Shown here: positions 1 to 9,397 of the stretch, piece by piece
How the letters are laid out: each line of letters opens with the position of its first letter
How positions within the stretch are numbered: position 1 is the stretch's first letter
Notes under the pieces: model-generated
What the model was told of the DNA's origin: nothing
Database searches by the model: none
What the model saw: the letters and a program-made list of their open reading frames with translations, nothing else
Translations under genes and position numbers: made by a program
Source of the DNA: CALLCD01 sp039196965
GTDB lineage: Bacteria > Pseudomonadota > Alphaproteobacteria > Caulobacterales > Hyphomonadaceae
Assembly (NCBI GenBank): GCA_039196965.1
Contig: JBCCUK010000015.1
Span: forward strand, 25,448 to 89,447
Reading direction: 5' to 3'
Length of the DNA stretch: 64,000 bases

Positions 1-2247
1 GCATTAAGAAACGCTGTCATCGATGCCGCGCTGGACTGCATCATCATGATGGATCAGGAAGGGATCATCATTGAGTTTAATCCAGCCGCCGAAAAAACAT
101 TCGGATACACATATGATGAAGCCGTTGGAGCGAAACTGGCGGATTTAATTGTTCCCAGCAATTTAAGAGATGTTCACCATAAGGGATTGGTGCATTACCT
201 AGCGACCGGTGAACATAAGGTATTGAACAAGCGTGTTGAAGTTCCGGCCATCAATAAATCTGGAGATGACTTGATTGTGGAACTCGCCGTCTCGCCCGTG
301 GAATTTGGTGGTGAGACGATTTTCACCGCCTACCTCAGGGACATCACTGATGCGCGCGCCGCGGAGGACAAATTGCGGTCCTCAGAGGAGCGCTTTCAGA
401 GTCTGTTTGATTTGTCCCCTGATGCGATTGTGGTGATCAATGGTAGAGGCGACATCGTGGATGTGAATTCCCGTGCATGTGAATTGGCCTGTATCAGCAA
501 GGATGAGATGGTCTCTAAAAAGGCTTTGGCCTTTGTACCTGATGATCAGGTATCTGTTGCGGTGCAGGGGGTCAGAAATGCGTTGGGCAGTGACACTGTT
601 GAGGTCCAGATAGATTTTCTGAACGCTAGTGGAGAAAGAATTCCCACAGAAGTTGTGGGGCGCCGGATAGAGACCGACAATGGACCTCTCTATCATGGCG
701 TTGTTCGAGATGTGTCCCAGCGGATTGCCGGACAAAAACTGCTGCGAAATGCCAAGGAAACCGCCGAGCGCGCGAATGCGGCGAAATCTGATTTTTTGGC
801 GAACATGTCACATGAAATGCGCACACCTTTGAACGGCGTGATCGGATCGCTGTCTCTCATAGATAGAAAACTCGTCGACGTTGAGACCACGAGATTAATC
901 GATGCTGCAGAACGTTCCGCAGAAACACTACTTACACTGATAGATGACCTATTGGATTTATCCCGAATTGAAGCCGGTGAAACCGAACTGGAGTATACTG
1001 TGTTTCAGCCGGAGGAACTTTCCAGCCTCGTCTCTGAGGTATTCCGTCCGCTTGCTGATAAAAAGAGTGTTGCTTTACTGACAGAAGTCAAATTTCCTTC
1101 GTGGTCGCTTCGAGCAGATGTTGGAAAGATACGTCAGGTATTGATCAACCTTGTCGGAAACGCGTTGAAATTCACACAGCGGGGACAAGTCGAAGTGACG
1201 ATAGACTATACAGGGGACGACGAGGCTGGCGATCTGTTGTTTGAAGTCATAGATACCGGGATTGGTATTTCAAGCTCTGATCAAGAGGTGCTTTTTGATC
1301 GCTTTAAACAGGCCGATTCGTCTCGCTCAAAGTCCCACGGCGGTGCCGGACTTGGTCTGTCCATCTGCAAGGAGTTGGTCGATATTATGGACGGGACCAT
1401 ATCCGTCAGAAGCGAGCCGGGCATAGGATCTACCTTCAGCTTCCAGGTGCCAGTTACCTTCTCGCATAAGGAGGATGACGCAATTGAAAACGAGCTTGTT
1501 GAGCAGAATGAACTAAGCGGTCATGTCTTAATCGCTGAGGACAGCGAGACGAATGCCATGGTCGCTAAGAAAATGCTCGATCGCCTCGGTCTGAAATATC
1601 ATCATGTCACGGACGGTGCGGCCGCGGTGGATGCGGCATTAGCCTGCCAGTTTGACGTTGTCCTAATGGATGTTTCGATGCCTTATCTAGACGGTTTGGA
1701 AGCAACCCGAATTCTACGTGATCGTGGCTTTGAAAAACCGATCATAGCGATGACAGCTCATGCGCTGAAAGGGGACCGGGACCATGCGCTTCAGAGCGGT
1801 ATGACAGGCTATCTCACTAAGCCGGTTCGACCTCAAGCGCTACAATCCGCCCTTGAAGAATGGTTGCCGACACGTCAGGCGGGTTCAAAACCGACGAATT
1901 CGGTTAGCGATGCTCTCGATGCGACCGCAATCCGAGACGTTTGGGATGGCGATCTCGAAACTTTCGCGGAGATCGGCCGGATATTTTTGGATGAACTGGA
2001 GTGGCGTCTGCCGGGCCTTAAGGAGGCGAAGGGGGAAGATCTGGAGCACCATGCCCATTCGCTGAAAGGTGCTGCCCTCAACATTGGCGCATCTGAGTTA
2101 AGCTATCTGGCTTCGGAATTAGAAAGCGTCTCCAAGACGAGAGACTTGGAGCGTGTTCAGCAGCTTATCGGGCGCATCGGCGTTGAAGCTGAAGCGGTGA
2201 GAAATGCCCTTGAGCGCGACTATCTTGGGGAGAATGCAAATGTCTGA
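1..2247 (+). CDS. Hybrid sensor histidine kinase (PAS-PAS-HisKA-HATPase-REC-Hpt), 5' end outside window
   Basis: The reading frame is open from base 1, so the N-terminus lies outside the window; the first Met in frame is at 46, already inside a PAS domain. Counting from that Met: two PAS folds (about 1-105 and 112-230), an HisKA H-box with phospho-acceptor His256 (SHEMRTPLNG), an HATPase domain with N-box and GxG motifs (about 365-475), a receiver domain with phospho-Asp542 (VVLMDVSMP), and a C-terminal Hpt domain with His671 (HSLKG). The order supports a four-step His-Asp-His-Asp relay. The stop overlaps the next gene, a sigma54-type response regulator, by 8 nt, so that regulator is the likely phosphate recipient. 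No membrane segment is visible in the part present. The stimulus is unknown. Confidence 0.93.
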   Translation, partial: ALRNAVIDAALDCIIMMDQEGIIIEFNPAAEKTFGYTYDEAVGAKLADLIVPSNLRDVHHKGLVHYLATGEHKVLNKRVEVPAINKSGDDLIVELAVSPVEFGGETIFTAYLRDITDARAAEDKLRSSEERFQSLFDLSPDAIVVINGRGDIVDVNSRACELACISKDEMVSKKALAFVPDDQVSVAVQGVRNALGSDTVEVQIDFLNASGERIPTEVVGRRIETDNGPLYHGVVRDVSQRIAGQKLLRNAKETAERANAAKSDFLANMSHEMRTPLNGVIGSLSLIDRKLVDVETTRLIDAAERSAETLLTLIDDLLDLSRIEAGETELEYTVFQPEELSSLVSEVFRPLADKKSVALLTEVKFPSWSLRADVGKIRQVLINLVGNALKFTQRGQVEVTIDYTGDDEAGDLLFEVIDTGIGISSSDQEVLFDRFKQADSSRSKSHGGAGLGLSICKELVDIMDGTISVRSEPGIGSTFSFQVPVTFSHKEDDAIENELVEQNELSGHVLIAEDSETNAMVAKKMLDRLGLKYHHVTDGAAAVDAALACQFDVVLMDVSMPYLDGLEATRILRDRGFEKPIIAMTAHALKGDRDHALQSGMTGYLTKPVRPQALQSALEEWLPTRQAGSKPTNSVSDALDATAIRDVWDGDLETFAEIGRIFLDELEWRLPGLKEAKGEDLEHHAHSLKGAALNIGASELSYLASELESVSKTRDLERVQQLIGRIGVEAEAVRNALERDYLGENANV

Positions 2248-3640
2248 TCTCGGACGACTTTTGATTGTTGAAGATACGCCGTCGCTGGCGAGAACTTATG
2301 AAGCACATTTGAAGCATAAGTTCAGCGATGTGGTGATAGCTGAAACGGGCTCGAAAGCGATCGAACTTGTGCAGGAAGCCGAACCAAATTGCGTGCTTCT
2401 GGATTTAAAACTTCCTGATGCAGACGGCCTTGATCTTCTGGACCGGTGGACCGACGCTCAGCTTAAGGCTCCTATAATTGTCGTCACAGCCAATGGATCG
2501 ATGTCGATTGCGGTGGATGCAATGCGGCGAGGTGCGACTGATTTTGTTGTGAAGCCCTCAACGAAAGAACGCCTAAATGTCACTGTCGAAAACGCCGTAG
2601 AGAACTTCCAGCTTAAGAAAGTCGTCGAAACATACGAAGCCGAAGCGGGCCGTTCCGATTTCTGCGGAATTGTCGGCCGATCACTCGTTATGCAGGGTGT
2701 CTTTAAATCTATTGAAGCAGCCGCGCCTTCAAAGGCGAGTATTTTTATAACTGGAGAAACCGGGACCGGTAAGGAGTTGGTGGCAAGGGCCGTACATGAG
2801 ATGAGCCCGCGACGATCGAAGAAATTCGTTGCAATCAATTGTAGCGCAATTCCCAAGGACCTTATCGAGAGCGAGATATTCGGACACGTGAAAGGTGCCT
2901 TCACAGGAGCAACGGCTGACAGAGTTGGTGCAGCTGAGGTCGCGGAAGGGGGCACCTTGTTTTTTGACGAATTGGGCGAAATGCCGATCGAATTACAGCC
3001 AAAGCTTCTGCGCTTTCTTCAGCTTGGCGAATATAATCGTGTGGGCGAAACGGCAATTCGTAAATCGAATACGAGAATTGTCGCCGCGACCAATCGCGAA
3101 CCCTTGGAAGCGGTGCGAGCTGGCCGTTTACGAGAGGATCTTTATTATCGTCTGCATGTTATTCCCATGACCCTGCCGCCATTAAAGGATCGCGGCGCTG
3201 ATATTCTGTTGCTCGCGGAAACATTTCTGGCTCAGTTTTCTGCAGAAGAGCAAAAAACCTTTGATGGCTTTTCGCGTGATGCGGAAGAGTGGCTGATTTC
3301 CCATGACTGGCCCGGAAATGTAAGGGAGCTAGAAAACCTGATCAGGCAAATCGTGGTCCTCAATCCGGGCGGACAAATCAGTCGTGCATCGATCCCCGTA
3401 TCCAGATGTTCAAAATCGTCATCGTCAGACATTGCTTCAGAAAAGCCAACATCGCTTGGGGTAACAACAGATATCCCTGAATTGGATTATGGTCTGGAAC
3501 CATTATGGATAACGGAAAAGAAAGCGATCGAACGCGCTATAGCGCTGTGCCGGGGAAATATAGTAGCCGCTGCAAAGCAGCTGCAAATAAATCCGTCTAC
3601 GATCTATCGAAAGAAGGCATCCTGGGAACGCGCGGCCTGA
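2240..3640 (+). CDS. Sigma54-dependent response regulator (NtrC/LuxO type)
   Basis: 466 aa. The receiver domain (about 1-120) has the acidic pair near residue 11 and phospho-Asp55 (LLDLKLPD). The AAA+ domain has Walker A GETGTGKE, the sigma54-contact motif GAFTGA and Walker B GGTLFFDE. The C-terminal Fis-type helix-turn-helix ends NPSTIYRKK. All elements of an active enhancer-binding protein are present. I chose ATG 2240 because GGGGAG lies 7 nt upstream; an in-frame ATG at 2234 is too close to it. It overlaps the hybrid kinase by 8 nt and is probably translationally coupled to it. Kinase with Hpt plus this regulator resembles a LuxN/LuxO-style relay with the Hpt fused rather than separate. 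Target promoters are not identifiable here. Confidence 0.93.
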   Translation: MSDLGRLLIVEDTPSLARTYEAHLKHKFSDVVIAETGSKAIELVQEAEPNCVLLDLKLPDADGLDLLDRWTDAQLKAPIIVVTANGSMSIAVDAMRRGATDFVVKPSTKERLNVTVENAVENFQLKKVVETYEAEAGRSDFCGIVGRSLVMQGVFKSIEAAAPSKASIFITGETGTGKELVARAVHEMSPRRSKKFVAINCSAIPKDLIESEIFGHVKGAFTGATADRVGAAEVAEGGTLFFDELGEMPIELQPKLLRFLQLGEYNRVGETAIRKSNTRIVAATNREPLEAVRAGRLREDLYYRLHVIPMTLPPLKDRGADILLLAETFLAQFSAEEQKTFDGFSRDAEEWLISHDWPGNVRELENLIRQIVVLNPGGQISRASIPVSRCSKSSSSDIASEKPTSLGVTTDIPELDYGLEPLWITEKKAIERAIALCRGNIVAAAKQLQINPSTIYRKKASWERAA

Positions 3641-3714
3641 GCTGTGAGATTTTTGGGCGACCCTAGTAATCTGCACCGGGTTTGCTCAGTGGTTTGTTGA
3701 CGGCCGTCAGCTCC

Positions 3715-4284
3715 TCAGTCCATAGGTGTCGAATCGCTTGTCCGACGCGCAACTCCTATGAAAAAGCGATGCCATTCTTCATCTGGTTCAGATCTACGCA
3801 GGAACTCTTTGGTTATGCTTCCGTCGCTCTGGCGGGTATAGATCCCGCGGATCTCGGCTGCACCGCTGCCATCGTTCGGATACATCCGGCCTTCTAAGAT
3901 GAGGGTACCAGATTCGGTCATGCCGCCGCCATAGTCGAGATGAAATCGCGGGCTCATCCAAACCTGTCGCCATTTTCCTGTAAATGGATCAACGAAATTC
4001 ATACCGGTTCCCGTTTCGCCTGATATCGTTGTCCAGTCCTCCAGAATGAGGCAGCCTCGCTCCCGGCTTGAGTAGACCTGATCTGCGATTTTCTTACCAT
4101 CAGGGGTGAAAAACTCCCATTCGCCGATGAGGAAATCGAGGTCGCGATAGGGCGAGGTTGGTGCTGAGCATTCGATATTAGCTGCCGCCGGCTGAGAGTT
4201 GGATTGCGCGTGTGAGTTTTCGAGGCTGGCGGGAACGATAACGCAGGTGAGTACTGCGATCATGACTGAATGGGCAGCGCGCAT
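3715..4284 (-). CDS. Secreted DUF1579-like protein
   Basis: 189 aa from ATG 4284, preceded by GACGGAG with 7 nt spacing; longer in-frame starts would place extra sequence before an otherwise clean signal peptide (hydrophobic stretch after MRAAHSVM, cleavage probably near SHAQ). The mature part contains RDLDFLIGEWEFFTPDGK, then alternating beta-strand-like segments with conserved Trp/Gly positions, resembling the DUF1579 lipocalin-like family of small exported proteins. No catalytic motif is recognisable. The gene stands alone, convergent with the response regulator and divergent from a LysR regulator 278 bp away, so control by that LysR protein is possible. Function unknown. Confidence 0.7.
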   Translation of the reverse strand: MRAAHSVMIAVLTCVIVPASLENSHAQSNSQPAAANIECSAPTSPYRDLDFLIGEWEFFTPDGKKIADQVYSSRERGCLILEDWTTISGETGTGMNFVDPFTGKWRQVWMSPRFHLDYGGGMTESGTLILEGRMYPNDGSGAAEIRGIYTRQSDGSITKEFLRRSEPDEEWHRFFIGVARRTSDSTPMD

Positions 4285-4562
4285 GACAGACTCCGTCATA
4301 TTGATATTCAATAATATTAGTATCTGGGTTTCAGCGGGATGCAAACGCAAAATAATCTGATGGCGACGCACCAATAGATCATGCGGGTTGAATTTCTTCT
4401 ATGCATTCGTTTGATTTTCCGGTCCTGATCCTGACTAGTCCTTTTGCGCTTGAAATCGGGATCGATGCCCAATGCGGGAATATGCATCAACTAGGGTGAG
4501 CACTGTCTCATTATATGTGACAATAGCGTTCTCACTGATTTGCCAATGATATCGGAACGCGC

Positions 4563-5489
4563 ATGGATAAGTTCTCCAGCCTAAAGGCCTTCAAAGGCGT
4601 TGTAGAAGAAGGCAGTTTCGCCGCTGCCGCCCGTGTCAGCGGTATGTCTCGCTCGCAAACGAACAAGCTCGTCATTGCGCTTGAAGAACATCTCGGTGTT
4701 CAATTGTTCAACCGCTCGACACGCCATGTTGCACCGACAAGCGAGGGATTGGCATTTTACCAGCGAGCCAAACAAATTCTTGACGATTTGGAGGAAGCGG
4801 AAACGTCTCTTTCAAGCACCGCGACTGAGGCGATCGGCCATCTGCGCGTCAGCACGCCACTGTCTCTCGGTGCACTGAACTTTTCGGGCATTGTGATAGA
4901 TTTTATGAAACGCCATCCAGCTCTCCAAGTAGAGCTAATACAGGATGCGCGCATTGTAGATCCCATCGCTGAAGGCTTTGACTGCGTTATACGCATTGCG
5001 CCGCCCAATGAGGAGACCGCACTCGTTGACCATCGCATCGCATCTGTCGAATACGTTACATGTGCGTCCTCTGATTATTTTAGCTCGGTGGATGTTCCGA
5101 AGCATCCGGACGATCTGAAAGACCATGCACTTCTGCATTATCCAGGATCGAGCAATTCGCGCTTTTGGCATTATTCGGGAGCGGGTGGCCCTATTTCAGT
5201 TGAGGTCAAGCCCATGCTCACAGCGAATAACTTTGAGGCCATCCGCGAGGCGGCATGTGCTGGATTGGGCATCGCGACGTTGCCGCGATATGCCGTACGG
5301 GATGAATTGCAGTCCGGGTCAATGGTGGCCTTTCTTGAGGCGTACGGGTTGCCGAACTACATGCTCCAACTGATTTATCCTCCGTCGCGCCATCTCTCTG
5401 CGAAAGTCCGGCTGTTTACGGATTATTTGATTGATTGTTTCAGCGACGCGGAATTCGAGCGTTCTTCGCCTGATGAACGTCCAGGTTAA
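4563..5489 (+). CDS. LysR-family transcriptional regulator
   Basis: 308 aa. The N-terminal winged helix-turn-helix (about 1-60) includes GSFAAAARVSGMSRSQ and LFNRSTRHVAPT, typical of LysR proteins. From about residue 90 follows a periplasmic-binding-protein-like effector domain of the CrgA/PBP2 type. LysR proteins usually control a divergent neighbour: here the closest divergent gene is the secreted DUF1579-like protein at 3715-4284, with 278 bp between. Ligand unknown. The start ATG 4563 lies directly before the HTH, as is standard for the family. Confidence 0.9.
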   Translation: MDKFSSLKAFKGVVEEGSFAAAARVSGMSRSQTNKLVIALEEHLGVQLFNRSTRHVAPTSEGLAFYQRAKQILDDLEEAETSLSSTATEAIGHLRVSTPLSLGALNFSGIVIDFMKRHPALQVELIQDARIVDPIAEGFDCVIRIAPPNEETALVDHRIASVEYVTCASSDYFSSVDVPKHPDDLKDHALLHYPGSSNSRFWHYSGAGGPISVEVKPMLTANNFEAIREAACAGLGIATLPRYAVRDELQSGSMVAFLEAYGLPNYMLQLIYPPSRHLSAKVRLFTDYLIDCFSDAEFERSSPDERPG

Positions 5490-5610
5490 AGCACCGTCTC
5501 ACTGCTCACTAAGTTGTCAGATTTCTGTGAAGTGAATTCGTGGCTCCCTCGGCGTAAGATATTCTGGACAGACGCCGCACGTCTGTAAATTCATGATCGG
5601 AGTAGGGTTT

Positions 5611-5979
5611 ATGAGATACAGTTTGCTAGCGTTCTTCGCCTTGGTGACGTTTGCATCCCCGGCAATTGCTGGTGAAATCGAAAACCAGTTCTTTTCGATG
5701 GATCGAAATCGCGATGGACAGATTTCTCGCGATGAGTTTGTCACCAACCAGATCGCAAATGGTAAATCTGAGCGCTCCGCGAATTTCGCCTTTGATAATT
5801 TTCGCGGCACTGATCAGCGTATAACTTTGACGGAGTTCCGTAATGGCCCGGTCGCGAGTCTAAACGCAGGTGAAGATATACGCAGGGCCGTGCGTCGCCC
5901 CAACCGCCGTAGTTCCGAGGCTCGCGAAAGGCGGTCGCAGCCAGCTCCAAGGCGTTCTTCGGGCGGCTTCGGCTCCTAA
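5611..5979 (+). CDS. Secreted EF-hand protein
   Basis: 122 aa. Start ATG 5611 gives a good signal peptide (MRYSLLAFFALVTFASPAIAG); an in-frame ATG at 5593 adds six residues before it. A canonical EF-hand calcium loop follows (DRNRDGQISRDEF), then a second degenerate helix-loop region ending in a basic tail rich in Arg, Ser and Pro. It is probably a periplasmic or secreted calcium-binding protein. A second protein of the same type begins 171 bp downstream, suggesting duplication. There is no enzyme domain. Confidence 0.78.
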   Translation: MRYSLLAFFALVTFASPAIAGEIENQFFSMDRNRDGQISRDEFVTNQIANGKSERSANFAFDNFRGTDQRITLTEFRNGPVASLNAGEDIRRAVRRPNRRSSEARERRSQPAPRRSSGGFGS

Positions 5980-6150
5980 TTGTCTTTAAATCTCAAGGCG
6001 GTCTTGAATCCTTACGAGGGAATGACTGAAGATTAAGTCGCGCAGCTCTCAGATTTGTGGCGTTCTTAGCTCGCAGTCCGGATCTGCCAATTGATCCATT
6101 TGCTGCCTTCGGGGCATCGAACGGGGGCGAGTTTGAAGAGGAAGTCACTT

Positions 6151-6447
6151 ATGACCCATCTGAAACGCGCAGGCCTTTGCACCGCAGCTGTATTCGCCAT
6201 CAGCCTTGGATCAGCTACGGCCGAAACGACCTCAGAGACTTTTGCATCTATGGATGCAAACACTGACGGTCTCGTCTCTGAAGCAGAATTCGTCTCATAT
6301 TCCACCACGCGGAAAGGACACACGCTTGATGAGGCTAGCGCGAAATTTGCCTCCATCGCCGGCGATGACGGCCTATTAAGTCTCGCCGAGCTCCTGGCGG
6401 TTATGCCGGGAGATGTGACCGATGACACTTCGCCTGGCCGCTCCTGA
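6151..6447 (+). CDS. Secreted EF-hand protein, paralogue of upstream gene
   Basis: 98 aa from ATG 6151, preceded by AGAGGAAG at good distance. Signal peptide (hydrophobic core CTAAVFAISLGSATA), then an EF-hand loop DANTDGLVSEAEF matching the arrangement ETF-SMD-loop seen in the gene just upstream. A second half-site (DDGLLSLAEL) looks like a degenerate EF-hand. Likely an exported calcium-binding protein. A strong intrinsic terminator follows at 6496, so the EF-hand pair probably ends a transcription unit. Confidence 0.75.
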   Translation: MTHLKRAGLCTAAVFAISLGSATAETTSETFASMDANTDGLVSEAEFVSYSTTRKGHTLDEASAKFASIAGDDGLLSLAELLAVMPGDVTDDTSPGRS

Positions 6448-6495
6448 GCGGCTTAGATTGCGGATGAATTAACCCGCTCTCAACCCAAGCCTTAC

Positions 6496-6528
6496 ACCCC
6501 CGTTTCTGAAGGAGACGGGGGTCTTTTT
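6496..6528 (+). terminator. Intrinsic terminator after EF-hand genes
   Basis: Perfect 8-bp stem ACCCCCGT (6496-6503) / ACGGGGGT (6515-6522), 11-nt loop, followed by CTTTTT. It separates the EF-hand genes from the leucine-catabolism pair. Confidence 0.88.
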
Positions 6529-6615
6529 AGTTATGTAATCCATACTGCGTCTTGCGCCATTAGCGGTGAGCAGATACCCAGCCTGCACGTATCGAGGGCC
6601 AGCGAGGACACGAGC

Positions 6616-7419
6616 ATGGACGGAATCTACACAACAATCGAAGTGGAAGCGACGCGGGCAGGTGTAGCGGTCATCACTCTGAACCGGTCAAATAAACACA
6701 ACGCTTTCAACGCAGATGTCATTTCCGAGCTCAGCGATGTCTTCGATGCGCTGAAGGGGCAGGATGGTGTTCGTCTGATCATTCTGCGTGGGGCAGGGAA
6801 GTCCTTCTCCGCCGGAGCGGACCTAGATTGGATGAAAGCGGCAGCAGACTACACGCGGGAAGAAAATGAAGAAGATGCCATCGCCCTGGCGGCAATGCTT
6901 CGCAAACTCTATGAGCTTCCTCAGCTGACCCTCGCCCTTGTTCAGGGCGCGGCGATGGGGGGCGGCGCTGGGCTTGTCGCGGCCTGCGATGTGGCGATTG
7001 CCATGGCGAGCACAAAGTTCCGCTTCTCCGAGGTTCGCCTTGGGCTTACCCCCGCCACAATCAGCCCGTTTGTGATCGAAGCCATAGGCCCAAGCTGGGC
7101 GCGGGCGCTATTTGCAACGGGTGAAATGTTCGATGCGGCTTATGCCGAGAAGATCGGCCTTGTGCACTACACCGCAGCAAATACGGAAGAACTGCTTCAA
7201 CTAGAAGAGCACATAGCGGGTCTTGTATTTACCGCCGCACCTGGCGCAATTGATGACTCCAAGGCGCTTGTACGCGATGTAACCGGCAAGGAGATTAATG
7301 GGCATTTGGGGCATGAAACGGCAAAACGGATCGCTGCCCGCCGCGCATCCGATGAGGGCCGTGAAGGTCTTTCCGCTTTTCTTGAGAAACGCAAGCCAAG
7401 CTGGGCGGAGGATATTTAG
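6616..7419 (+). CDS. liuC: Enoyl-CoA hydratase, probably methylglutaconyl-CoA hydratase
   Basis: 267 aa crotonase-fold protein. The oxyanion-hole segments are SAGADLDWM and GAAMGGGAGLVAACD; the stretch EVRLGLTPATISPFV is characteristic of the LiuC branch, which hydrates 3-methylglutaconyl-CoA to HMG-CoA in leucine degradation. The stop codon TAG is followed immediately by the ATG of the biotin-dependent carboxylase alpha subunit, the enzyme that makes the substrate of this hydratase, which supports the call. The other usual cluster members (isovaleryl-CoA dehydrogenase, carboxylase beta subunit, HMG-CoA lyase) are not in the window. Confidence 0.82.
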   Translation: MDGIYTTIEVEATRAGVAVITLNRSNKHNAFNADVISELSDVFDALKGQDGVRLIILRGAGKSFSAGADLDWMKAAADYTREENEEDAIALAAMLRKLYELPQLTLALVQGAAMGGGAGLVAACDVAIAMASTKFRFSEVRLGLTPATISPFVIEAIGPSWARALFATGEMFDAAYAEKIGLVHYTAANTEELLQLEEHIAGLVFTAAPGAIDDSKALVRDVTGKEINGHLGHETAKRIAARRASDEGREGLSAFLEKRKPSWAEDI

Positions 7420-9324
7420 ATGATCAAATCCCTGCTCATAGCAAACCGCGGCGAGATTGCTTGCCGTATAATTCGTACCGCCTGTATCTTCGGTGCACGA
7501 ACAATCGCCGTCTATTCCGACGCTGATGCTCGCTCCAAGCATGTTCGTGAAGCCGACGAAGCAATCCATATTGGTGCTGCCCCGGCGACAGAAAGCTATC
7601 TCTCGATAGAACGGATATTGAGCGCAGCAAAACAGAGTGGAGCCGAGGCGATCCACCCTGGCTACGGGTTTCTCTCCGAGAATGCCGACTTTGCCGAAGC
7701 GGTAGAGAAAGCCGGATTAATCTGGGTCGGGCCGCGCGCTGACACGATACGCGCCATGGGCCCTAAGGACGAAGCCAAGCGCATTGCGGAAGAGGCAGGT
7801 GTGCCCGTATTGCCCGGCTATCGCGGCGAGGCCCAGGACCTCGATACGCTTAAAAGGGCGGCGAAAGAGATTGGTTATCCGCTGCTGATCAAGGCCGTGG
7901 CGGGCGGCGGCGGCCGCGGCATCCGCCAGGTCGAAAAGGCGGGCGACCTCAAGTCCAATCTGGAAAGCGCCGTGCGTGAGGCTGAGAGCGCCTTTGGCGA
8001 TGGCCGGGTAATGCTGGAAAAGCTGGTCCAGACACCGCGCCATATAGAAGTGCAGGTTTTCGGAGACGGTAAGGGCGGCGCTGTTCACCTGTTCGAACGG
8101 GATTGCTCGCTGCAGCGTCGTCGTCAAAAGGTGATCGAGGAAGCGCCGGCCCCCAATATGCCGGAAGATGTTCGTGCCGCGATGACGGGGGCTGCAGTCG
8201 AGCTTGCTAAAGCGGTCAAGTATGCTGGTGCTGGGACAGTGGAGTTCATCGTCGATGGCGAAGGTCCGCTGACGCTGGATAGCTTCTGGTTTCTGGAAAT
8301 GAACACGCGGCTGCAGGTCGAACATCCGGTTACAGAAATGATTACCGGGACCGACCTTGTCGAATGGCAGTTACGCGTTGCGTCAGGGGAACCGCTTCCT
8401 GCCAGGCAAGATGAGATCGAAATGCTCGGCCACGCTATTGAGTGCCGTATCTGTGCGGAGGACCCTGCAGAAGATTTCCGCCCCGGAGCCGGAGTTGTTG
8501 AAGAGTTCGGCCTTCTGGCGAGCACCGATGATGACACACTTCGCTGGGAAGCAGGCTTCGAAACCGGGGACCGCATTCCACCTTCTTACGATTCCATGAT
8601 TGCAAAGCTTGTTCTTTGGGCCGACACGCGTGAGGCTTGTATCGATCGGACCATAGAAACGCTCCACCATACTCAGCTCATCGGTGTACCCGGCAATATC
8701 GGCTTTCTTGCGCGTTGTGCTGCATCGGATGAATTCGCCGAGGGCACCCACCATGTAAACTGGATAGCAGAGCAGGGCGATGCTCTCACAAAGCCGCAAG
8801 ACGATCATCAGCATGCTTCGGTCATGGCGGTCTGTGATGTCCAATTGGAGGATAACGGTCACCCCGATCCGTGGGCGCGGCGCGATGGCTGGCGACTTAA
8901 TGCGCAGTCTCGCACGATGGCGGCTGTCGCGGTTGCTGATGACGCAGATGTTCTGGACCCGGATGATCATCCGGTCGCTGATGGTACCCCACTTCCGCTG
9001 ATCACCGATCTCTCGCCTCGTCGGTTCGCGGCGACAACGGGCGGCGATTCCACCCTCGTTCTCGTGCCGGATTTCGATGCGGAAGCGGAAGCCCTCGCCG
9101 GTGGAGATCAGATCGCAGCTCCCATGCCGGGCAAGTTGATAAGCATTGCCGTGAAGTCGGGGGATGCGGTTAGCAAGGGGGATACAGTCGCAGTGATGGA
9201 AGCCATGAAAATGGAACACACTCTTATGGCATCGCGAGACGGCACCGTGGAAGATGTAATGGCCGCAGCTGGCGAGCAACTCACCGAAGGCACTGTCATT
9301 GCGACACTCATCGAGGAAAGCTGA
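7420..9324 (+). CDS. liuD: Methylcrotonyl-CoA carboxylase biotin-containing alpha subunit
   Basis: 634 aa. The N-terminal biotin carboxylase domain starts KSLLIANRGEIACRI and contains the glycine-rich ATP lid (VAGGGGRGIRQV) and FLEMNTRLQVEHPVTE. The C-terminal biotin carboxyl carrier domain carries EAMKMEH with the biotinylated Lys597. Length fits MCC/acyl-CoA carboxylase alpha subunits. It abuts the putative liuC gene with no gap, so the two are co-translated. Substrate assignment rests mainly on that neighbour; propionyl- or geranyl-CoA carboxylase alpha subunits share the architecture. The beta (carboxyltransferase) subunit must be encoded elsewhere. Confidence 0.85.
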   Translation: MIKSLLIANRGEIACRIIRTACIFGARTIAVYSDADARSKHVREADEAIHIGAAPATESYLSIERILSAAKQSGAEAIHPGYGFLSENADFAEAVEKAGLIWVGPRADTIRAMGPKDEAKRIAEEAGVPVLPGYRGEAQDLDTLKRAAKEIGYPLLIKAVAGGGGRGIRQVEKAGDLKSNLESAVREAESAFGDGRVMLEKLVQTPRHIEVQVFGDGKGGAVHLFERDCSLQRRRQKVIEEAPAPNMPEDVRAAMTGAAVELAKAVKYAGAGTVEFIVDGEGPLTLDSFWFLEMNTRLQVEHPVTEMITGTDLVEWQLRVASGEPLPARQDEIEMLGHAIECRICAEDPAEDFRPGAGVVEEFGLLASTDDDTLRWEAGFETGDRIPPSYDSMIAKLVLWADTREACIDRTIETLHHTQLIGVPGNIGFLARCAASDEFAEGTHHVNWIAEQGDALTKPQDDHQHASVMAVCDVQLEDNGHPDPWARRDGWRLNAQSRTMAAVAVADDADVLDPDDHPVADGTPLPLITDLSPRRFAATTGGDSTLVLVPDFDAEAEALAGGDQIAAPMPGKLISIAVKSGDAVSKGDTVAVMEAMKMEHTLMASRDGTVEDVMAAAGEQLTEGTVIATLIEES

Positions 9325-9397
9325 AGATCCGGTTTCAATGCATCGCTGCCGCGATCGCAGGACTCATAGGCTCCGAGCTTAAAGCCCGTATTATTGT

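Noticed and set aside
8383..9279. 298-codon minus frame opposite the carboxylase alpha gene
   Set aside because: The plus-strand biotin carboxylase/biotinyl domain is unambiguous; this is a shadow.
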